Source of the DNA: Paraburkholderia sediminicola
GTDB lineage: Bacteria; Pseudomonadota; Gammaproteobacteria; Burkholderiales; Burkholderiaceae
Reading direction: 5' to 3'
DNA length: 64,000 bases
NCBI RefSeq assembly: GCF_902859805.1
Contig: NZ_CADIKC010000001.1
Coordinates: 1,302,001 to 1,366,000, forward strand
This document shows positions 34,597-43,472 of this stretch, in pieces. The stretch's first letter is position 1. Each line of letters opens with the position of its first letter. The notes under the pieces are model-generated. The model was not told the DNA's origin. It did no database searches and saw nothing but the letters and a program-made list of their open reading frames with translations. The translations under genes and the position numbers were made by a program.

Positions 34597-35994
34597 ATGG
34601 CGGATAACCTCTTCCGCGCCACGCAGGATTTTCATCGCTTCGCCCTTGCGTACCGCGAGCAGTTTCCCGACGATGTATTGACCATCAAGCAGCCGGTGGC
34701 CGCGGATCAGGACGTCACTGCTATCGTGGCCGAACTGGCCGCGCGCGGTCGGCATGACATGTTGATCTGCGAAAACGTCGACGGCATTTCGACACCGCTG
34801 GTCACCAATTTCTTTGCTTCACGCGCACGCATTGGGCGCTTGTTCGACGTCGATGCTTCGGGCTTATTCGACGCTTACCAACAGCGCGCGAACGCTCCTA
34901 TCGCGCCGGTTTTCATTCCGACCGGTCCGGTTCTCGATCAGGTTATCGAAGGCGACGCCGTCGATCTCGCGCAACTGCCGATGATCCGCCACTTCGATAC
35001 CGATCGCGGTCCGTACGTTACCAACGCGGTGATCATTGCCGAAGATCCGGTGACGGGCGTCGCGAATCTCAGCTATCACCGTTCGATGCGGCACGCACGC
35101 AATGCGCTCGCCACCAGCCTGCATTCGCGCGGCCACCTCTGGCGCATGCTGCAAACCGCTCAAGCGCGCGGCGACACGTTGAAAGTCGCGATGGTGATCG
35201 GTGCGCATCCGTTGTTCATGCTGGCCGCCGCGGCGCGCGTGCCCTTCGGTACAGACGAGCGAGCGATTGCAGGTGGATTATTCGGCGCGCCGCTGGAACT
35301 GGTGCGTACGCCGCGATACGGCATCGGCGTGCCCGCTTCCGCCGAGTTTGTCCTCGAAGGCACGATCGATCCGGACGCGCACGCAGAAGAAGGCCCGTTC
35401 GGCGAATTCACCGGCTATTCATCGGACCGCTCGACCAACAACGTGTTGCGCGTCGACACGATGATGCGGCGTAACGATGCATGGCTCGTCGATGTCGTCG
35501 GCGGCCCGTATGCTGAGCATTTGACGCTGGCTCGCTTGCCGCGCGAAGCGGAAATGAGCGAGAAGCTGAAGGCGCGCTTTCCTTCCGTCACCGCGCTGCA
35601 CTATCCGAACTCCGGTACGCACTTTCACTGCTACGTCGCGCTGAATCAGACACGCGACGGCGAAGCGCGCCAGATCATGCTCGCGCTGCTCGGCTGGGAC
35701 CCGTATCTGAAGAACGTGGTCGCGGTGGATAGCGATATCGACATCACCAATGATTCGCAAGTGTTGTGGGCCATCGCCACGCATTTTCAGCCGCATCAGG
35801 ACGTGTTTATCGTCGATGGCTTGCCGGGTAGTCCGCTCGATCCGTCATCGTCCGCGGCGGGCACCACTTCGCGCATGGGCATCGACGCGACTCGCGGTTC
35901 CCACTTCGACGGCATTCGCGCGAAGATCAGCGAGCGCGCTGCGCAACAGGCGGTTGAGATTCTGAACCGCGCCGCCGCCGGAGCACGGCAATGA
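34597..35994 (+). CDS. UbiD-family prenylated-FMN decarboxylase
   Basis: 465 aa. UbiD fold signatures seen: ITNLSYHR-like NLSYHRSMRHARN, HPLFMLAAAARVPFGTDE, and EGPFGEFTGYSSDRS with the catalytic Glu. It reversibly removes a carboxyl group from an unsaturated or aromatic acid using prenylated FMN. The ATG at 34597 follows CGGAG; a 25-residue longer form is unlikely. It overlaps ubiX by four bases, so cofactor supply is coupled. It is too divergent in context to be the ubiquinone enzyme; it is part of the catabolic cluster. Confidence 0.88.
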   Translation: MADNLFRATQDFHRFALAYREQFPDDVLTIKQPVAADQDVTAIVAELAARGRHDMLICENVDGISTPLVTNFFASRARIGRLFDVDASGLFDAYQQRANAPIAPVFIPTGPVLDQVIEGDAVDLAQLPMIRHFDTDRGPYVTNAVIIAEDPVTGVANLSYHRSMRHARNALATSLHSRGHLWRMLQTAQARGDTLKVAMVIGAHPLFMLAAAARVPFGTDERAIAGGLFGAPLELVRTPRYGIGVPASAEFVLEGTIDPDAHAEEGPFGEFTGYSSDRSTNNVLRVDTMMRRNDAWLVDVVGGPYAEHLTLARLPREAEMSEKLKARFPSVTALHYPNSGTHFHCYVALNQTRDGEARQIMLALLGWDPYLKNVVAVDSDIDITNDSQVLWAIATHFQPHQDVFIVDGLPGSPLDPSSSAAGTTSRMGIDATRGSHFDGIRAKISERAAQQAVEILNRAAAGARQ

Positions 35995-36605
35995 CCCCGC
36001 GGCGACTCGCAGTCGGCATCAGCGGCGCGTCCGGTTTCACATATGGCGTGCGCCTGCTCCAACTGCTGCGCGATCTCGACATCGAAACGCATCTGACCGT
36101 CTCGCGCAGCGCCCTGCTAACGATGACGCATGAAACCGACTACAAGTTCGCCGAAGTCAGCGCCCTCGCCAGCTTCACCTACCGTTGCGACGATATGGCC
36201 GCGGCCATTTCCAGCGGCTCGTTCCGCTCGTTGGGCATGATCGTCGCGCCCTGTTCGATGAAAACGCTTGCCGAAATTGCCAACGGCATGTCGTCGAGCC
36301 TGATCTCGCGCGCCGCCGACGTCACGTTGAAAGAGCGCCGCCCTTTGGTGCTGCTGGCGCGTGAAACCCCCTACACACTGGCGCATCTGCGCAACATGAT
36401 CGCCGTCACTGAAATGGGCGCGATCGTCGCGCCCCCTGTACCGGCGTTTTACGCACGCCCTGTTTCGCTCGACCAGATGATCGACCACACGCTAGGCCGA
36501 GTGCTTGATCTGTTCGGTCTCGAAGCGGGCACCGTCAAACGCTGGCGAGATGGCGAGGCAAAAGCCGCATTGCAAGAAGCGGCACACGCACCACATATCG
36601 CCTGA
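35991..36605 (+). CDS. UbiX-type flavin prenyltransferase
   Basis: 204 aa. Makes prenylated FMN from FMNH2 and dimethylallyl phosphate. Seen: [44 protein letters not shown] and the C-terminal [13 protein letters not shown]. It is a dedicated copy serving the adjacent UbiD protein (ATGA overlap). Confidence 0.92.
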   Translation: MTPRRLAVGISGASGFTYGVRLLQLLRDLDIETHLTVSRSALLTMTHETDYKFAEVSALASFTYRCDDMAAAISSGSFRSLGMIVAPCSMKTLAEIANGMSSSLISRAADVTLKERRPLVLLARETPYTLAHLRNMIAVTEMGAIVAPPVPAFYARPVSLDQMIDHTLGRVLDLFGLEAGTVKRWRDGEAKAALQEAAHAPHIA

Positions 36606-36655
36606 CAAGCCGAACCGCACCAACCGCAGTACGAACGAAGAAACGGAGACGAGTC

Positions 36656-37768
36656 ATGAATCACATTCACACCACCCACAATGAAATCGAGAAAATCCCT
36701 GTTACGGTGCTGACCGGCTTTCTCGGCGCCGGCAAAACGACGCTGCTCAACTACATCCTGCGCGAGAAGCACGGGCGCAAGATCGCGGTGATCGAAAACG
36801 AGTTCGGCGAAATCGGTATCGACGGTGGTCTCGTGCTCGAATCGACCGAAGAGATCTACGAGATGACGAACGGTTGCGTGTGCTGCGTCGGCGCGGTGCG
36901 CGAAGACCTGGTGCGGATCGTACGGATGCTGGTGGAGAGGCCTGACCGGCTCGATCACATCATCGTGGAAACGAGTGGGCTCGCTGATCCGTATCCGGTC
37001 GCACAGACTTTCTTCCTTGACGATCCGATCGCAAAACAGGTGACACTGGATGCGGTCGTCACGATGGTGGACGCGAAGCATATCGCCGCGCATCTTGATG
37101 ATCTGGTGCTCGACGGCGCCGACAACCAGGCGGTCGATCAGATCGTCTGCGCGGACCGTATCGTGATCAATAAAGTCGATCTGGTGACTGCTGACGATAT
37201 CGCTTCGTTGACGCAACGCATTCGCGGGTTGAACGCCACAGCAGAGATCGTCGAATCGAGCTACGCGCAGATTGATCTCGACAAGATTCTCGGCGTCGGT
37301 GCGAACGAGTTCTCGCAGATTCTTGTGGAGGCGGATGGCTTGCATGAAGAAGAGCACGGCCACGCACACGTGCACGAGGATCACCACGACGCGCACGAAG
37401 CCCATCACGATCATGAGCATGCCCATCATGACGACGATCACGCCGACCATCAGCACGACGAAAGCGTCTCCTCGGTGGGCATCGAAGTCGATGCGGACAT
37501 CGATCTCGACGCGCTGCAAGTCTGGCTCACCGAACTACGCCAGTCCGACGCCACCAACCTGTTCCGTATGAAAGGCATTCTCGCTTTGCAAGGCCAATCG
37601 CACCGCTATGTGCTGCAAGGCGTGCACAACGTGATCGAACTTCGTGCGGCACAGGTGTGGGGCAGTGAACCGCGCTCATGCCGCATTGTATTCATCGGAC
37701 GCGATCTCGATCGCGCCGCGCTGACCGACCGCTTCCATGCCTGTCTTGCCGTGCCGGTTGCGGCCTGA
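36656..37768 (+). CDS. CobW/COG0523 GTPase with His-rich loop
   Basis: 370 aa metal-insertion G3E GTPase. Seen: Walker [16 protein letters not shown], the CxCC metal motif in [14 protein letters not shown] for guanine recognition, and a 40-residue stretch of His/Asp/Glu at about residues 235-275 ([15 protein letters not shown] begins it). It ends in the CobW_C domain. Inside this cluster it probably delivers Zn, Fe or Co to the amidohydrolases. It lies 50 nt after ubiX. Confidence 0.9.
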   Translation: MNHIHTTHNEIEKIPVTVLTGFLGAGKTTLLNYILREKHGRKIAVIENEFGEIGIDGGLVLESTEEIYEMTNGCVCCVGAVREDLVRIVRMLVERPDRLDHIIVETSGLADPYPVAQTFFLDDPIAKQVTLDAVVTMVDAKHIAAHLDDLVLDGADNQAVDQIVCADRIVINKVDLVTADDIASLTQRIRGLNATAEIVESSYAQIDLDKILGVGANEFSQILVEADGLHEEEHGHAHVHEDHHDAHEAHHDHEHAHHDDDHADHQHDESVSSVGIEVDADIDLDALQVWLTELRQSDATNLFRMKGILALQGQSHRYVLQGVHNVIELRAAQVWGSEPRSCRIVFIGRDLDRAALTDRFHACLAVPVAA

Positions 37769-37801
37769 CGGGAGACCTGGCCGGCGCGCGAAGTAATGCT
37801 G

Positions 37802-37816
37802 CACGGCAAAGCCGTG
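37802..37816 (+). repeat. Hairpin in the CobW-permease spacer
   Basis: CACGGC-AAA-GCCGTG, perfect 6-bp stem, 34 nt past the CobW stop. It may separate or modulate expression of the permease part of the cluster. Confidence 0.4.
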
Positions 37817-37919
37817 TGGTGCGCTCCGGCCGGAAACCGAAAATCGCTGTGCTGAGACTGGAGTCAACGCCAAGGCACTCACTCCGGCCGACAGCTTTGC
37901 GTGACAAAGGAGACACGTC

Positions 37920-39269
37920 ATGAACACCGCCATACATCCCGTCGATCGGATTCTGCCGAAGCGCCAGATGATCACGCTCGGTTTGCAGCACATGCTAGTG
38001 GCTTATATCGGTGCGATCGCCGTTCCGTTGATCGTCGCGTCGGCACTGAAGATGTCGCCGGCCGACACCACCGTGCTCATCAGCACCGCTCTGTTTTGCT
38101 CAGGCATCTCGACGATCCTGCAGACCGTCGGCGTGTGGAAGTTCGGCGTACGGCTGCCGATTCTGCAAGGCGTCGCGTTCAGCAGCGTCGGGCCGGTCAT
38201 CGCGATCGGCCTGAGCCCGGGCGTCGGTTTTGCAGGCGTGTGTGGCGCGGTGATTGGCGCGGGTCTCTTCACGATGTTCGCAGCGCCTTTGGTCGGACGC
38301 TTACGAAGATTCTTCCCACCTGTGGTGACCGGCTGCATTGTTACGGTGATCGGTTTGCAGTTGTTCCCCGTTGCGTATCAATGGGCCGGAGGCGGCGAGG
38401 CCGCTCAGCAGCAGTTCGGCGCGTTGCCGTTCCTGAGCGTCACGCTCTTCGTCGCCATTGTGATTCTCGGGATCAACCGCTTTGCCGGTCCGTTCCTGCG
38501 CAATCTCTCCGTGCTGATCGGCTTGATTGCAGGCGGCATTCTGGCGTGCGCTCTCGGCATGGGCAACTTTGCAAGCGTGAGCGCTGCGCCCTGGTTCACG
38601 CTGCCCATGCCGTTCCACTTCGGCACGCCCGTGTTTTCGCTGGTGCCGGTGCTGACAATGATCGTCGTGATGGTGGTGCAGATGGTCGAATCGATGGGGC
38701 TGTTCGTCGCCATCGGTGACATCGTCAATAAAGACGTGAGCGAGGAAGACGTGGTGCGCGGCATGCGTGCGAATGGTCTCGCCAGTGCGATCGCCGGCAT
38801 GTTCGCGGCGTTCCCCTTCATCGCCTTCATGGAAAACGTCGGTCTCGTGATCCTGACCGGCGTGCGCAGCCGCTGGGTGGTGGCGATCAGCGGCGTGCTG
38901 ATGTGCGTGGTGGCGCTGGTGCCGAAGATCGGCGCGGTGGTCGCATCGACACCCGCAGCGGCGCTAGGTGGTGCAGGCATCGCAATGTTCGGCGTGGTAG
39001 TCGCAGCCGGTGTGCAAACCCTGGCGAAGGTGGACTTCGAGGGCAATCGCTACAACGTGTTGATTGTCGGCTTCACGATCGCCACCGCGCTGATTCCGGT
39101 GATGGCGCCGCAAGTCTTCAAGCATATGCCCGACTGGACGCAGCCTTTCTTGCATAGCGGCGTGGTGCTGGCGTGTCTCGTATCGGTCGTGCTGAACGCG
39201 GTGTTGAACGGCACGCACGAAGAAGAAAAAGTCGTCGAGACGCACAGCAACCTGGTGCGCGAATCCTAG
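37920..39269 (+). CDS. NCS2-family nucleobase:cation symporter
   Basis: 449 aa with about 12-14 hydrophobic segments. NCS2/uracil-xanthine permease features seen: N-terminal GLQHMLVAYIGAIAVPLIV, the QTVGVWKFGVRLPILQG block, and the transport motif around ESMGLFVAIGDIV followed by MRANGLASAIAGMF. It imports a purine-, pyrimidine- or pterin-like ring with protons. Its place in the cluster is the main hint that the substrate is a nucleobase-like heterocycle. Confidence 0.88.
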   Translation: MNTAIHPVDRILPKRQMITLGLQHMLVAYIGAIAVPLIVASALKMSPADTTVLISTALFCSGISTILQTVGVWKFGVRLPILQGVAFSSVGPVIAIGLSPGVGFAGVCGAVIGAGLFTMFAAPLVGRLRRFFPPVVTGCIVTVIGLQLFPVAYQWAGGGEAAQQQFGALPFLSVTLFVAIVILGINRFAGPFLRNLSVLIGLIAGGILACALGMGNFASVSAAPWFTLPMPFHFGTPVFSLVPVLTMIVVMVVQMVESMGLFVAIGDIVNKDVSEEDVVRGMRANGLASAIAGMFAAFPFIAFMENVGLVILTGVRSRWVVAISGVLMCVVALVPKIGAVVASTPAAALGGAGIAMFGVVVAAGVQTLAKVDFEGNRYNVLIVGFTIATALIPVMAPQVFKHMPDWTQPFLHSGVVLACLVSVVLNAVLNGTHEEEKVVETHSNLVRES

Positions 39270-39363
39270 TACGCGATTAGCGACCGAGGGAGCAGGACGA
39301 GCGCGGCCGTTGTACCTCCATGGACCGGCGGCCGCTTCGAAGTATCTGAAAGGACATTGAATC

Positions 39364-40749
39364 GTGAGCATGCAAACTGAAGCGTTGCTGATCAAGAACC
39401 CTGCCGCGGTGATGAGTGGCCGAAGCGGCGATAACGCGCGCCTGGGTCAGGTCGATCTGCGGATTCGCAACGGCCGTATCGACGCCATCGCCCCCAATCT
39501 CGAACCGCGCGCCGATGAGCGCGTGATCGACGCGCGTTCATGCGTCGTTTATCCGGGCTGGGTGAACACGCACCATCATCTGTTCCAGAACCTGCTGAAG
39601 GCGGTGCCGTCCGGCATCAACGCCGATTTGCAGGAATGGCTGGCCGCCGTGCCGTATCCGCGTCTCGCACGCTTTACGCCGGACCTGGCGCGCGTCGCTG
39701 CACGTCTGGGTCTTGCCGAGTTGTTGTTGTCCGGTGTGACAACCTGCGCCGATCATCACTACCTCTATCACGCGGACGGCACCACTGAAACCGGCGATCT
39801 GCTATTCGACGAAGCGGCGTCGTTCGGCATGCGTTTTGTGCTGTGCCGCGGCGGTGCACTGCAGGCGGCGGGCGATCACCCGGGTTTTTCTAAAGTGGCG
39901 TTGAAACCGGAGACGCTCGATCAGATGCTTGCCGACGTCGAACGCTTGAAGTCGCGCTATCACGATTCGGGAGCCGCCTCCATGCGGCGCGTGGTGGTTG
40001 CACCGACTACGCCGACGTTTTCACTGCCGCCGGAACTGCTGCCTGAAGTCGCCCGCGCCGCGCGGCGCATGGGCTTAAGGTTGCACACGCATCTTTCCGA
40101 AACGACCCGTTACGTCGATTTCTGCAAAGAACGCTTCAACAAACTGCCGGTCGAGTTCGTCGCCGATCATGAGTGGCTCGGGCCGGACGTCTGGTTCGCT
40201 CACCTCGTGCATCTGCAGCCGAGCGAGATCGCGATGCTTGCGGAAACCGGCAGCGGCTGCTCGCACTGTCCGGTGAGTAATGCCCGTCTCGGCAGCGGCA
40301 TTGCGCCCGCACCGCAGATGGCGGCGGCGGGCGTGCCGATGTCACTGGCCGTAGACGGCGTTGCCTCGAACGAGTCCGGCAGCATGACCAACGAAGCGCA
40401 CTTCGCGTGGTTGGTGCATCGGGCGGCACAAGGCGCGTCGGCGACGACCGTCGAAGAGACGATTCATTGGGGCAGCGCGGGGGGCGCAGGTGTGCTCGGC
40501 CTCGATGCGGTCGGCACGCTCGAAGTCGGCAAGGCAGCGGATTTCGTGCTTTATGACGTCAGCGATCTGCGCTTCAACGGCTTCCATGACGTGGCCGTGG
40601 CGCCGGTGACGGCGGGCGAGCCGGCTCGTGTTCGCTACAACGTGGTGAATGGTCGTGTCGTGGTGGACAACGGCGTGATTCCGGGCCTCGATCTCGAGCA
40701 GCTTCGCTATGAAGCGGCCGAGGGCGTGAAGCTGTTGCTGGCCGACTAA
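39364..40749 (+). CDS. 8-oxoguanine-deaminase/AtzB-like amidohydrolase
   Basis: 461 aa metal-dependent deaminase of the TrzN/AtzB/8-oxoguanine deaminase group. Seen: HxH in GWVNTHHHLFQNL, His in LHTHLSET and WFAHLVHL, HCPVSNARLGSG, and the catalytic Asp in LAVDGVASNESG. It removes an amino or other leaving group from a purine-, pterin- or triazine-like ring. The GTG start has AAGGAC upstream. It probably acts first on the imported ring, ahead of decarboxylation. Confidence 0.82.
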   Translation: MSMQTEALLIKNPAAVMSGRSGDNARLGQVDLRIRNGRIDAIAPNLEPRADERVIDARSCVVYPGWVNTHHHLFQNLLKAVPSGINADLQEWLAAVPYPRLARFTPDLARVAARLGLAELLLSGVTTCADHHYLYHADGTTETGDLLFDEAASFGMRFVLCRGGALQAAGDHPGFSKVALKPETLDQMLADVERLKSRYHDSGAASMRRVVVAPTTPTFSLPPELLPEVARAARRMGLRLHTHLSETTRYVDFCKERFNKLPVEFVADHEWLGPDVWFAHLVHLQPSEIAMLAETGSGCSHCPVSNARLGSGIAPAPQMAAAGVPMSLAVDGVASNESGSMTNEAHFAWLVHRAAQGASATTVEETIHWGSAGGAGVLGLDAVGTLEVGKAADFVLYDVSDLRFNGFHDVAVAPVTAGEPARVRYNVVNGRVVVDNGVIPGLDLEQLRYEAAEGVKLLLAD

Positions 40750-40787
40750 CCCGCCGACACACTCAAGCACCCAAGGGACACGCCACG

Positions 40788-41519
40788 ATGCAACACAGGA
40801 GAATCCGGCTCGGCATCCTCACGCCATCGTCGAATACGGCGTTGGAGCCGATTACTGCTGCCATGCTCAGCGAATTGCCGGACGTCAGCGCACACTTTGC
40901 GCGCTTCACGGTCACGGAGATCGCGTTGTCGAAGCAGGCACTCGGCCAGTTCGACGCGGGCCGGATTCTCGCAGCGGCGTGTCAGTTGGCCGATGCACGG
41001 GTCGACGTGATCGGCTGGAGCGGCACCTCGTCCGGTTGGCTCGGCTTCGAGCGCGACCAGGCGCTGTGCCGCCAGATCACCGAGGCGACCGGCATTCCCG
41101 CAACGACCTCGGTACTGGCGCTCAACGAGATCTTCGCCAGGACAGGTGTACGGCGGCTCGGTTTGGTGTCGCCGTATATCGACGAGGTTCAGCAACGGAT
41201 CGTGCGCAACTACGAGAAGCTCGGCATTGAATGCGTTTCAGAACGACATCTCGGCTTGCAGGACAATTTCAGTTTTGCCGAGGTGCCGGATACGCAACTG
41301 GCGATCATGATGCGTGAGGCCGCGTTTGCGAGGCCGGATGCGGTTACAACCTTCTGCACGAATCTGCACGCGGCGCATCTGGTGCGGGCGTTTGAGATGG
41401 CGACGGATATTCCTGCGTATGACACGGTGGCCACCGTCGTTTGGAAGGCTTTAAGGATGGTGGGCGTGGACACCAGGCCGCTTGGGAGTTGGGGGAGATT
41501 GTTTAACGACGTGGCTTAA
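40788..41519 (+). CDS. Asp/Glu racemase-superfamily protein, arylmalonate-decarboxylase-like
   Basis: 243 aa, with LGILTPSSNTALEP at the N-terminus as in maleate isomerases and AMDase. The first catalytic Cys of racemases/isomerases is replaced by Gly (WSGTSSG, Gly79), while the second is kept (TTFCTNLHAA, Cys190). That Gly/single-Cys pair is the arrangement of arylmalonate decarboxylase (Gly74/Cys188). It ends the cluster, 38 nt after the deaminase, and could decarboxylate or isomerise a ring-opened dicarboxylic intermediate. Confidence 0.8.
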   Translation: MQHRRIRLGILTPSSNTALEPITAAMLSELPDVSAHFARFTVTEIALSKQALGQFDAGRILAAACQLADARVDVIGWSGTSSGWLGFERDQALCRQITEATGIPATTSVLALNEIFARTGVRRLGLVSPYIDEVQQRIVRNYEKLGIECVSERHLGLQDNFSFAEVPDTQLAIMMREAAFARPDAVTTFCTNLHAAHLVRAFEMATDIPAYDTVATVVWKALRMVGVDTRPLGSWGRLFNDVA

Positions 41520-41587
41520 CGCGTGGTTAGCGCGTGACTCATTTCGTCGAACGCCGCAAGCGTGAAACGGAACTGCGAGCGACACTG

Positions 41588-41956
41588 TCATCCAAGCTCG
41601 ATCGGCTGTCCGTGCGGGGTATTGCGTGCTGCGACGTCCCATGCGTTGTGACGCTGTCGAAGCATGTCGTCTGTCACCAATCCCTTCATGGTACTGATGC
41701 GCTCGAGCGCCGTCAGCCAGTGACTGTAGTAAGTGTTGCCACGGTCCGGGTCGCCAGCGGCCTGCGCATCACAGATTGCCTGGTTCAGGCATTCTGCCCA
41801 TTCAGCCCAGGTGAACATGCCGCGCTTGTGCAAGGCCACTGTCATGGCAAATGCGTGGGCTTCCCATGGCGCACTGAAAGCGGGACCCGCCTCGTCACAA
41901 GGCAACGTCGGCAAGGCGGTACGCAGATCAGGCAGATTCGGTCGGGCGGAAGTCAT
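41588..41956 (-). CDS. Nitrile hydratase accessory/activator protein
   Basis: 122 aa; matches the P14K/NHase-activator class, itself related to the beta-subunit N-terminus: FSAPWEAHAFAMTVALHKRG and FTWAEWAECLNQAI. It helps load cobalt into the alpha subunit by subunit exchange. The ATG at 41956 begins one base after the beta-subunit stop (TGATATG); a longer upstream frame would run inside the beta gene. Confidence 0.88.
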   Translation of the reverse strand: MTSARPNLPDLRTALPTLPCDEAGPAFSAPWEAHAFAMTVALHKRGMFTWAEWAECLNQAICDAQAAGDPDRGNTYYSHWLTALERISTMKGLVTDDMLRQRHNAWDVAARNTPHGQPIELG

Positions 41957-41957
41957 A

Positions 41958-42629
41958 TCAGGCAGACCCGGCGTTCGGGTAGTCGAGATACGGCTCCCAG
42001 CAATCGACGCAGACCGAGGCCGCTGTCGTGTCCGTCCCCCAGAGTTCGGCGGCATCGAAGCGCACCGTATAGAGCCATTGCGGCTGTTCGCCGAGCCCAA
42101 CCGCGTTGGCATCGGGAAAAACATGCGCGCCGTGCACGGCGATAATGTGTCCCCGTCTGCCGCGGCAGTAGCGCGGCAGACGGGTATGCGTGGATGGATT
42201 CAACTGACGGGTCTGCACCCTGTCACCGACCTTAAAGCGTGCGTCGGCCGCCGCAGGGCGATCGGCAGGACTGCCCCGGAGCAGCGCGGCGGCTACTCCG
42301 TCGGCCATCAACACGCGAGGAACCGGTGCAGCTGCGCTCTTCGACTCGCCGGTTCCGATTTCCTCCGCGGTTGCCAGCCCCGTACTCAGCAGCAGCTTTA
42401 TCAGTCCTTCGAACCAGATCTGGTAGTAGCTGCTGGAGAGGTATTGTGCAGGCGGCAAGCTCTCCCGCGCGGCGCGAGACATGTCGATGTTCCACTTACC
42501 GACTGCGCCCATCGCCAGCGTGATCGCCAGCACCCGGCGCTCCCAGTCAGCGTGAAAGAGCGAGACGTCGGCGTCCGCCCGTATCGGACCGAATGCCTGC
42601 ATGCCGCCAAGGTCTTGTGCGCCGTTCAT
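41958..42629 (-). CDS. nthB: Nitrile hydratase beta subunit
   Basis: 223 aa. Seen: N-terminal [16 protein letters not shown], an [16 protein letters not shown] helix, and the C-terminal SH3-like barrel ([32 protein letters not shown]). It forms the heterodimer active site with alpha, converting nitriles to amides. It overlaps the alpha gene by four bases. Confidence 0.93.
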   Translation of the reverse strand: MNGAQDLGGMQAFGPIRADADVSLFHADWERRVLAITLAMGAVGKWNIDMSRAARESLPPAQYLSSSYYQIWFEGLIKLLLSTGLATAEEIGTGESKSAAAPVPRVLMADGVAAALLRGSPADRPAAADARFKVGDRVQTRQLNPSTHTRLPRYCRGRRGHIIAVHGAHVFPDANAVGLGEQPQWLYTVRFDAAELWGTDTTAASVCVDCWEPYLDYPNAGSA

Positions 42630-43312
42630 GCTGGCTCCTGTTTCGGTTCCGGTGTCTTCGGCAATCCTGTGCCGATCATCGAGTCACGTGTCACCAGTTC
42701 AGCCAGCGCCTCCTCAGAGAAGCCACCGGTTCCGGGCGGCTGCATGGGCAACACCAGATAACGAACCTCTGCGGTGGAGTCCCACACGCGAAACTCCACT
42801 TCGGCGGCCAATTCGAAGCCGAACTCCTTCAACACACCACGCGGATCCATAACCGCGCGCGACCGGTAAGGCGCCGACTTGTACCAGACCGGCGGAAGCC
42901 CAAGCACCGGCCACGGATAGCACGAACATAGCGTGCAGACCACCATGTTGTGTACGGCGGGCGTGTTCTCCAGCACCACCATGTGTTCGCCCTGCCTGCC
43001 GGTGTAGCCGAGCGAAGCAATCGCGGCAGTAGCGTCGTCCAGCAGCCATTGCCTGTATGCCGGGTCGCGCCATGCCTTCGCGACCACGCGCGCGCCATTG
43101 TGCGGCCCAACTTTGTGCTCATAGGTCTCGATCAGAATATCCAGTGCGTGTGGATCGACGTACCCCTTCTCAACTAGCAGGGATTCCAATGCACGCACCC
43201 GCAAATCCATCTCTGACAATGCACTACCGTCGTGGCCGTGGTCGTGGTCGTGGTCGTCAGCGTCGGCATGCACATGCTCCTGCTGGGTACCGTCAGAATC
43301 GCTAGGGTTCAT
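42626..43312 (-). CDS. nthA: Nitrile hydratase alpha subunit, cobalt type
   Basis: 228 aa. The metal claw [12 protein letters not shown] has Thr after the first Cys, which marks the Co(III) class (Ser would mark Fe). NTPAVHNM and the downstream [15 protein letters not shown] are conserved. The first 30 residues are an unusual Asp/His-rich tail ([17 protein letters not shown]) that could hold metal. No amidase or cobalt transporter gene is adjacent. The order alpha-beta-activator is standard. Confidence 0.94.
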   Translation of the reverse strand: MNPSDSDGTQQEHVHADADDHDHDHGHDGSALSEMDLRVRALESLLVEKGYVDPHALDILIETYEHKVGPHNGARVVAKAWRDPAYRQWLLDDATAAIASLGYTGRQGEHMVVLENTPAVHNMVVCTLCSCYPWPVLGLPPVWYKSAPYRSRAVMDPRGVLKEFGFELAAEVEFRVWDSTAEVRYLVLPMQPPGTGGFSEEALAELVTRDSMIGTGLPKTPEPKQEPA

Positions 43313-43472
43313 CGAAGTTCGCTCGGAAGATTGCCGACAAAAGGAGTATGGTCGGCGCAGGACGCAAATGCAAACCGGCTAGGTACGCCCCAGTGTGCTA
43401 CGCGCTGCGAGACCGGCTGACCGCGAACGCGCTCGAACGCAACGGCCGAAGCGAACCGGTGTCCCTGCTGCG
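43313..43472 (-). promoter_or_regulatory. Spacer between thrS paralogue and nitrile hydratase operon
   Basis: 160 nt, likely holding the nthABE promoter. No clear -35/-10 pair or terminator was recognised, so readthrough from the synthetase gene is possible. Confidence 0.35.

Noticed and set aside
36449..37519. 356-aa antisense frame opposite the CobW gene
   Set aside because: It mirrors the GC-rich codon bias and His-rich repeat of the sense gene; its translation has no domain logic, and the sense gene has clear motifs.
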